A stretch of DNA of 6,836 bases from Bacteroidales bacterium (GTDB taxonomy: Bacteria > Bacteroidota > Bacteroidia > Bacteroidales > UBA932). Shown here piece by piece: positions 6,801 through 6,836 of this stretch. A model generated the notes under the pieces. That model did no database searches. It was given only the letters and a program-made list of their open reading frames with translations, and had not been told where the DNA came from. The stretch lies in assembly GCA_004552115.1 (NCBI GenBank), contig SFPH01000150.1:1-6836 (forward strand). The letters are read 5' to 3'. Both the position numbers and the translations under genes were made by a program. Within the stretch, counting starts at the first letter, position 1, and every line of letters begins with the position of its first letter.

Positions 6801-6836
6801 AAGGCAGGGGGATTTACATAGCGGCAGCCTCGATGC
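6797..6836 (+). CDS. Start of the next operon gene, possibly a beta-ketoacyl synthase, cut by the window end
   Basis: GTG at 6797 overlaps the methyltransferase stop in a GTGA junction, the typical coupled-gene arrangement, and the frame stays open to the end (13 codons: (M)KGRGIYIAAASM). A basic start followed by a 'YI-A-A-S' beta strand is how many ketosynthases of aryl polyene/flexirubin clusters begin, and a ketosynthase would suit this position. Thirteen residues cannot prove it. Confidence 0.45.
   Translation, partial: MKGRGIYIAAASM

Noticed and set aside
1..6836. Mobile element, defence system or CRISPR array
   Set aside because: No transposase, integrase, nuclease or spacer-repeat pattern is visible on either strand, and base composition looks even across the genes.

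Overview
The window looks like a chromosomal segment from a member of the Bacteroidota, probably of the order Bacteroidales. The evidence is promoters of the TTTG / TAnnTTTG type, starts without Shine-Dalgarno sequences, short lipoprotein signal peptides ending in a lipobox Cys, a protein of the Fibrobacter succinogenes major paralogous (FISUMP) domain family, and proteins of Bacteroidota style throughout. There is no rRNA, tRNA, CRISPR array, transposase or insertion sequence. Coding density is very high; the only real intergenic spaces are about 118 bp (1484-1601) and 57 bp (4522-4578).

Layout. (1) 1-441, + strand: C-terminal 146 residues of a LolA-like periplasmic lipoprotein carrier. (2) 425-1483, - strand: a lipoprotein ApbE-type FAD:protein FMN transferase, whose end overlaps the LolA-like gene tail to tail by 17 bp. 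(3) 1484-1601: a divergent promoter region. (4) 1602-2618, + strand: a lipoprotein with a FISUMP domain. (5) 2643-4521, + strand: a secreted CocE/NonD-type serine hydrolase (X-Pro dipeptidyl-peptidase-like), split by one extra G in a run of seven. (6) 4524-4555: a near-perfect Bacteroidota promoter with a small palindrome in its spacer. (7) 4579-6836, + strand: a tightly packed biosynthetic operon of acyl carrier protein, LpxL-type acyltransferase (split by one missing base at a run of four T), SAM-dependent methyltransferase, and the first 13 codons of a further gene that resembles a ketosynthase start. Its junctions are TAATG, a 1-bp gap and GTGA, so the genes look translationally coupled.

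Taken together, an ACP, a LpxL-like acyltransferase, a family-2-type methyltransferase, a LolA-like carrier and a probable ketosynthase match the content of Bacteroidota aryl polyene / flexirubin-type pigment clusters. In such a system the ACP carries the growing polyene, the methyltransferase modifies the aryl head or precursor, the acyltransferase puts the acyl chain onto a membrane acceptor, and the LolA-like protein helps it reach the outer membrane. This assignment is an inference from gene content; the elongating enzymes themselves lie outside the window.

Two single-base frameshifts, both at homopolymers and both restoring a full-length conserved protein when corrected, are the most striking anomalies. 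They may be sequencing errors, real decay, or (less likely) programmed or phase-variable switches. The embedded ApbE / FISUMP lipoprotein / secreted hydrolase block is an unusual cargo for such a cluster.
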